Assembly (NCBI GenBank): GCA_031379885.1
Contig: JANNFN010000119.1
Span: forward strand, 1 to 10,604
DNA: 10,604 nucleotides
Source: Methylotenera_A sp031379885
GTDB taxonomy: Bacteria > Pseudomonadota > Gammaproteobacteria > Burkholderiales > Methylophilaceae
Reading direction: 5' to 3'
Numbering within the stretch: position 1 is the first letter of the stretch; the number at the start of each line of letters is the position of its first letter. The position numbers and the translations under genes were made by a program. This document shows positions 6,543 to 10,604 of the stretch, in pieces. A model generated the notes under the pieces. The model was given only the letters and a program-made list of their open reading frames with translations, was not told where the DNA came from and searched no databases.

Positions 6543-7685
6543 TTAATACGCTGTATGCGTGTTGTCTTTAATCGATTGAATAGTAATTTTTCCACGCAAG
6601 ACGCGATAAACCCAAGCGGTATACATCATTATTAACGGTACAAATATAATGGTGACAATTAATACTATAGCGAGAGTTTTTTTGCTAGATACCGCATCCC
6701 ATATGGTTAAACTACTTGCGGGATTTGTGCTGGAAGGCATAACGAATGGAAATAGTGAAAAGCCAGCAGTTAAAATAATGCCCGCGATGGCGATACTACT
6801 AAACATAAATGCAGTACGTTCATTTTTGAATCGTGCATTAAATAGCGATAAAGCAATACTAGCAAAGCCAGCGACTGGTGCAAGCATCATCCAAGAATAA
6901 GTATGGTAATTGCTAAGCCACGCTCCAGCCGATTTCTCTACAGTTTTGGCTAATGGGTTAAGCGCCATATTCACATCTTGCGTTGAAGTAATAATATAGC
7001 CATCAATACCATAGCCAATCCAAATGCCAGCAAGTGCGAAAGCTGCAGCACATAAAATACCAGTGATCAGTGCGGCTTTTTGTGCGCGCTTTTGCACTGC
7101 ACCATCGGTGCGTAATTGTAAGTAAATCGCACCATGCATCATGAGCATGCTTAAGCTAATTACTCCACTGAGCAGTGCAAATGGGTTGAGCAAGTCAAAA
7201 AAGCTGCCCGTGTAAAACGAACGTAAAGTATCGTCGTAATGAAAAGGCAAGCCAATAAATAAATTGCCAAATGCAACACCAAACACCAAAGCTGGAATCG
7301 CCCCGCCAGCAAACAAGGCCCAATCCCAGCCATTACGCCAATTTGGATTAGCTAATTTACTGCGGTAATCAAAACCGACTGGGCGGAAAAAAAGTGCAAA
7401 TAAAACAAGCAATAAAGCAATATATAGCCCAGAAAAGGCAGCAGCGTAGACTAAAGGCCATACTGCGAAAATGGCGCCTGCCGCGGTGACAAGCCAAGTC
7501 TGATTGCCTTCCCAAGTGGGGCCGATGGTGTTAATAATAACTCTGCGCTCATCATCAGTTTTGCCTAGAAATGGTAGCCATGCCGCTACACCCATATCAA
7601 AGCCATCCATCACGGCAAAGCCAATCAGTAATACACCGATCAACACCCACCAAATAAGTTTTAGAGTTTCATAATCAAACATCAT
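6543..7685 (-). CDS. cydB: Cytochrome bd ubiquinol oxidase subunit II
   Basis: CydB is the heme-free second large subunit of cytochrome bd, which oxidises ubiquinol and reduces oxygen to water at the inner membrane. The 380-residue product parallels E. coli CydB (379 residues) throughout. Shared landmarks include the LIWWVLIGVLLIGFAVMDG start, GFDMG, the GNQTWL segment near residue 60, FFRPVGFDYRSK, FNLLNPFALL-like sequence at the middle, AGFSLFPFVMPSS near 310, and the conserved C-terminal NTH motif. Multiple hydrophobic helices span the length, as expected. The start overlaps the cydA stop by 4 nt in an ATGA arrangement, implying translational coupling. A second in-frame ATG directly follows and could also serve. 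No truncation or missing motif is visible. Confidence 0.98.
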   Translation of the reverse strand: MMFDYETLKLIWWVLIGVLLIGFAVMDGFDMGVAAWLPFLGKTDDERRVIINTIGPTWEGNQTWLVTAAGAIFAVWPLVYAAAFSGLYIALLLVLFALFFRPVGFDYRSKLANPNWRNGWDWALFAGGAIPALVFGVAFGNLFIGLPFHYDDTLRSFYTGSFFDLLNPFALLSGVISLSMLMMHGAIYLQLRTDGAVQKRAQKAALITGILCAAAFALAGIWIGYGIDGYIITSTQDVNMALNPLAKTVEKSAGAWLSNYHTYSWMMLAPVAGFASIALSLFNARFKNERTAFMFSSIAIAGIILTAGFSLFPFVMPSSTNPASSLTIWDAVSSKKTLAIVLIVTIIFVPLIMMYTAWVYRVLRGKITIQSIKDNTHTAY

Positions 7686-9256
7686 GATGCGTTCGCTTTA
7701 GGCGTATTTTTTTCGAAAAAGTAACGGCCTGTGTGTAAGCTAGACGGCCCTAATCTGGCGTATTTAAACATCAGGAATAATTCGATGACTAGCAATAGTG
7801 TATAAAAGCCAATAAATCCGGCCAAGCTGAAGTAAAGATTACCTACCGACAATGAGGAAGTTGATAGATGCGTGGGCAATATGCCTGAAATCGTCCAAGG
7901 TTGACGTCCCATTTCAGCGACAATCCATCCCGTTTCAGCGGCAATCCATGGCGCCAGAATGGCGTACAGTGCCAGTCGTAATAACCAGGTTTGCTTTGCA
8001 ATCGTACGCTTGGCGGTAAAGTAAAATGAGGCTGCAAAGATAAACAGCATCAGCACACCCATTGCTACCATAATACGAAATGACCAGAACAGTGCAAATA
8101 CATTAGGGATTGTGTCGCGAGCTGCTTGTTTGATTTGTGCCTCTGTTGCATCGGTAACATTGGGCGTATATTTTTTAAGTAGCAAGCCAAAGCCTAAATC
8201 ATCTTTGGTTTTCTCAAATGCCGAGATGGAAGCTTCAGATTTATCACCAGATTTCAAGCGCTGTAAATCGGCATAAGATTGCATACCATTACGAATGCGC
8301 GCTTCATTTTGATTTTTAATTTCAATTAGCCCTGTAACTTCTTCATCTAAGGATCGCGTAGCAATAATGCCTAATAAGTAAGGGATTTTTATTGCATAAT
8401 CAGTACGCTCCTCATTCTGGTTGGGCAAGCCAAAGGCTGTAAATGCCGCAGGTGCTGGCTCGGTGTGCCATTCGGCCTCAATTGCTGCAAGTTTTACTTT
8501 TTGTACTTCACCAGTGGTGTAGCCCGACTCATCTCCCAAAATAATGACGGAAAGTATCGAAGCTAGACCGAAGCCTGATGCCACAGCAATGGATCGTAGC
8601 GCAAATCCTGTATCGCGACCTTTAAGCAAGTACCAGGAAGATATACCTAAGACAAACATGGATGCTGCTGTGTAGCCAGCCGCGACAGTATGTACAAATT
8701 TTACTTGCGCCACGGGATTGAAAATAAGTGCTGCAAAGTTGGTCATTTCCATACGCATAGTTTCATAGTTAAATTCTGCACCTACAGGATTTTGCATCCA
8801 ACCGTTGGCAATTAATATCCATAAGGCGGATAGATTTGAGCCTAATGCCACCAAGAAAGTGACCATCAAATGCTTTTCCTTTGAAAGTTTGTCCCAACCA
8901 AAGAAAAACAAGCCAACGAAAGTGGATTCTAAGAAGAAAGCCATCATGCCTTCAATGGCAAGTGGTGCGCCAAATATGTCGCCCACATAGTGTGAGTAAT
9001 AAGCCCAATTGGTGCCGAACTGAAACTCCAAAGTAATACCTGTGGTGACACCCATTGCAAAATTAATGCCGAACAATTTACCCCAAAATTTGGTCATGTC
9101 TTTGTAAACTTGTTTGCCCGTCATCACATATACAGATTCCATGATGACTAACATCCACGACAAACCTAGCGTGAGAGGCACGAATAGAAAATGGTAAAGC
9201 GCTGTTGCGCCAAACTGTAAGCGGGAGAGATCAACAACTTCTGCAGAGGGCAGCAT
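7682..9256 (-). CDS. cydA: Cytochrome bd ubiquinol oxidase subunit I
   Basis: CydA carries hemes b558, b595 and d and the quinol site. The 524-residue product aligns with E. coli CydA (522 residues) with a three-residue N-terminal offset. His22, His189 and Met396 correspond to E. coli His19, His186 and Met393. Glu102, Glu110 and Glu448 match Glu99, Glu107 and Glu445. GRQPW follows at 450-454. The periplasmic quinol loop (about 255-385) is of the long type, including LAAIEAEWHTEPAPAAF and LLLKKYTPNVTDATEAQI, so this is the L-subfamily, true bd-I-like oxidase rather than the short-loop CIO type. No strong Shine-Dalgarno sequence precedes the ATG. The gene starts 15 bp after the CydP-like gene and is probably translated by coupling within the operon. 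The product should allow high-affinity respiration at low oxygen and under cyanide or sulfide stress, as established for the family. Confidence 0.98.
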   Translation of the reverse strand: MLPSAEVVDLSRLQFGATALYHFLFVPLTLGLSWMLVIMESVYVMTGKQVYKDMTKFWGKLFGINFAMGVTTGITLEFQFGTNWAYYSHYVGDIFGAPLAIEGMMAFFLESTFVGLFFFGWDKLSKEKHLMVTFLVALGSNLSALWILIANGWMQNPVGAEFNYETMRMEMTNFAALIFNPVAQVKFVHTVAAGYTAASMFVLGISSWYLLKGRDTGFALRSIAVASGFGLASILSVIILGDESGYTTGEVQKVKLAAIEAEWHTEPAPAAFTAFGLPNQNEERTDYAIKIPYLLGIIATRSLDEEVTGLIEIKNQNEARIRNGMQSYADLQRLKSGDKSEASISAFEKTKDDLGFGLLLKKYTPNVTDATEAQIKQAARDTIPNVFALFWSFRIMVAMGVLMLFIFAASFYFTAKRTIAKQTWLLRLALYAILAPWIAAETGWIVAEMGRQPWTISGILPTHLSTSSLSVGNLYFSLAGFIGFYTLLLVIELFLMFKYARLGPSSLHTGRYFFEKNTPKANAS

Positions 9257-9271
9257 AAAGTAAACGCCTAA

Positions 9272-9472
9272 CTAATTAGAATGATTTAATATCATACGTG
9301 TGACGGCCAACTGTCTTTCGTCTTTTGCAATTGGGTGAGAAAAAAAGAACAACCACAGCAACCAAAGTAACGCTACTTTGATAATTATAATGATGATGAG
9401 TTCAATGGCTAATCGACCAAATTTATCAGCATTATTTAAGCGTTTAAGATGAATTAAATATTGTGAAATCAT
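9272..9472 (-). CDS. cydP: CydP-like small membrane protein of the cyd operon
   Basis: This 66-residue, single-span protein lies directly upstream of cydA. A basic, polar N-terminus (1-20) is followed by RLAIELIIIIIIKVALLWLL and WLFFFSHP, a helix with an embedded Lys, and then a short charged tail. This K-x-x-L-L-x-x-L-W-x-x-F-F pattern before cydA resembles the proteins named cytochrome oxidase putative small subunit CydP. It may pack against CydA as an accessory subunit, as small Cyd subunits do elsewhere; that role is inference. Six consecutive Ile codons are notable. It starts 10 bp after the TauE/SafE stop and ends 15 bp before cydA. No strong ribosome site is visible. The gene is probably real because the cyd series would otherwise have an unexplained 226-bp gap. 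Confidence 0.72.
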   Translation of the reverse strand: MISQYLIHLKRLNNADKFGRLAIELIIIIIIKVALLWLLWLFFFSHPIAKDERQLAVTRMILNHSN

Positions 9473-9482
9473 GGTGCGCTTA

Positions 9483-10289
9483 CTAACTCAAGGATTTAAT
9501 AGTCATTATAACAGCAGCCATAACAGATAACACCGCAAAGCTGCGCTGGCTAAATTTTGCTGGTATTTTGTTGCTGAATAGCTTAAAGGCAAACATACCA
9601 ATCATTGTACTCACAACAAATGGCGTTGCAATCTTCCAGTTAATATCACCGTGAAGCAAATAAGTAAACACGCTTGCAACGGATATTAGCGCAATTACAG
9701 TGAGTGAGGTGGCAATAGTAGTTTGCATATCAAAGTTACTCACTTTGCGTAAACTTGGCACGATTACAAAGCCACCACCCACGCCCAATAAACCAGAGAG
9801 TAAACCAGCTACGCCACCTGTAATCACAAGCCTCCTTGTGCATAAGGCTGTCCAAAATAATTTAGAAGTGGCGGGGTTTATGACACATGCTGGCGCAGGT
9901 TTGTTTTTATTTGTTTGTAGCGTTTGGGTACTTTGTTGCCACATACGCCAAGCCACGAAGACTAATACAGCCGCAAAAACTAGGTTGAGTACTAGAATGG
10001 GTGAACGCTTGGCAAGCCATACGCCAAGCGGCGCAAACGCAATTCCAAATGCTGCAATTAACAGTGCTGTTTTGTAGCGCACAATTCCAGTGCGCAAACC
10101 TTGTGCAGCGCCAATACTTGCGGCTGACATGACAGCCAGTAATGCTATAGGCGCTGCTTGAGTGATGCTAAGATTAAGACCAAGAATTAGTAGTGGAATG
10201 GCTAAGATTGAACCGCCAGCACCCGTGAGAGCTAAAACCAAGCCTACTAATAAGCCTAGACAAATGCTAATGAGTTGAACATCAATCAT
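9483..10289 (-). CDS. TauE/SafE-family sulfite/sulfur-anion exporter
   Basis: This inner-membrane permease of the TauE/SafE (DUF81) family exports sulfite, sulfoacetate or related sulfur anions in characterised members. The 268-residue protein has about eight hydrophobic segments arranged as two similar halves. The family signature appears twice: LALTGAGGSILAIPLLILG near residue 20 and GLLSGLLGVGGGFVIVPSL near residue 162. A polar cytosolic linker (about 117-140) joins the halves. There is no cleavable signal peptide. It starts 18 bp after the DUF442 gene and ends 10 bp before the CydP-like gene, placing it inside the cyd operon. Pairing with DUF442 is known from the BigR sulfide-detoxification operons. 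That makes export of sulfite or thiosulfate made during sulfide oxidation the likeliest role, but the substrate is not determined by sequence. Confidence 0.9.
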   Translation of the reverse strand: MIDVQLISICLGLLVGLVLALTGAGGSILAIPLLILGLNLSITQAAPIALLAVMSAASIGAAQGLRTGIVRYKTALLIAAFGIAFAPLGVWLAKRSPILVLNLVFAAVLVFVAWRMWQQSTQTLQTNKNKPAPACVINPATSKLFWTALCTRRLVITGGVAGLLSGLLGVGGGFVIVPSLRKVSNFDMQTTIATSLTVIALISVASVFTYLLHGDINWKIATPFVVSTMIGMFAFKLFSNKIPAKFSQRSFAVLSVMAAVIMTIKSLS

Positions 10290-10307
10290 CTTATTTCTTT
10301 AATTATC

Positions 10308-10604
10308 TTAACCTCTTTTGCAACAGGCTTTAGTTGTTATCATTAATGGACATTTCGCTTTATACCAACGCCATAGACGAGTGATTAAACATTTACTTTT
10401 AAACCAGGCAACTAATCCTTTTGGAGATGTAGTTTGCTGTGAGTTGCCTGTTTGAGCAAGTTTAAATATATTGCCTGCGCGGTTGCCTGTTCTGCAAAAG
10501 CCTAAAATAGGTTTTGCCGCTAAATTATAGGCTGCACTAAACGCGTCAATTTGACTAGGCTCTATATTGTTTGGGATAACTGATATATGAATGTAAGTTA
10601 AACC
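10308..10604 (-). CDS. DUF442 (BLH-type, TIGR01244-like) phosphatase/sulfurtransferase-like protein, 5' end missing
   Basis: The reading frame enters from the right edge and runs 98 codons to TAA. Visible residues include YIHISVIPNNIEPSQIDAF and then KPILGFCRTGNRAGNIFKLA, about positions 31-50 of the fragment. The CRTGNRA loop is the DUF442 version of the active-site cysteine loop of protein tyrosine phosphatase-like and sulfur-handling proteins, placed after a ...IP... strand as in the BLH family. The family's first 40-50 residues lie outside the window. The C-terminal tail (about 65-98) is unusual for the family. It is basic and aromatic, with Cys at 72, 85, 94 and 95, ending ITTKACCKRG. 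The stop is 18 bp before the TauE/SafE start, so the two are probably co-transcribed. In BigR-type loci, DUF442 proteins act with TauE-like exporters in sulfide oxidation. Family call is confident; reaction is inferred. Confidence 0.8.
   Translation of the reverse strand, partial: GLTYIHISVIPNNIEPSQIDAFSAAYNLAAKPILGFCRTGNRAGNIFKLAQTGNSQQTTSPKGLVAWFKSKCLITRLWRWYKAKCPLMITTKACCKRG

Noticed and set aside
9700..10077. A 125-codon plus-strand open frame opposite the TauE/SafE gene
   Set aside because: The minus-strand frame carries the duplicated TauE/SafE signature and is operon-spaced. The plus-strand product shows no domain and is a shadow of it.

Overview
The window is an AT-rich stretch of Gram-negative chromosome. 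It most resembles a betaproteobacterium, possibly a Methylophilaceae-type methylotroph. That placement is inference, resting on gene style, base composition, the E. coli-like cytochrome bd genes and an exported truncated hemoglobin. No tRNA, rRNA, CRISPR array, insertion sequence or other mobile element is visible.

Left part (1-2440, plus strand): a complete M17 leucyl aminopeptidase-family enzyme is followed by a truncated hemoglobin with a Sec signal peptide. A perfect 11-bp hairpin with T-tracts on both sides lies between the hemoglobin and the convergent next gene and probably terminates both.

Middle (2439-6382): a minus-strand MarR/OhrR-type regulator has cysteines and tyrosines placed as in two-cysteine OhrR proteins. 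Repeats overlap its likely promoter. A plus-strand pair follows: a Crp/Fnr-family regulator and, 39 bp later, an 815-residue patatin-like phospholipase with about eight membrane segments inserted between its nucleophile and its catalytic Asp. The regulator has a candidate promoter and a perfect 10-bp leader inverted repeat.

Right part (6421-10604, all minus strand): a compact gene series reads, in transcription order, DUF442 (BLH-type) phosphatase/sulfurtransferase-like protein (5' end outside the window), TauE/SafE sulfur-anion exporter, a CydP-like small membrane protein, cydA, cydB and the 32-residue cydX. Gaps are 18, 10 and 15 bp, then a 4-bp overlap, then 23 bp, so this is very likely one operon. 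The promoter lies beyond the right edge.

The most interesting hypothesis is functional. DUF442 and TauE/SafE proteins occur together in sulfide-detoxification loci such as the BigR operon, and cytochrome bd is the sulfide-tolerant terminal oxidase. This operon may therefore pair sulfur handling with respiration that continues in the presence of sulfide. No component is a wholly new protein family. The novelty, if any, lies in the combination and in details such as the Cys-rich DUF442 tail, two small Cyd subunits and the atypical globin.
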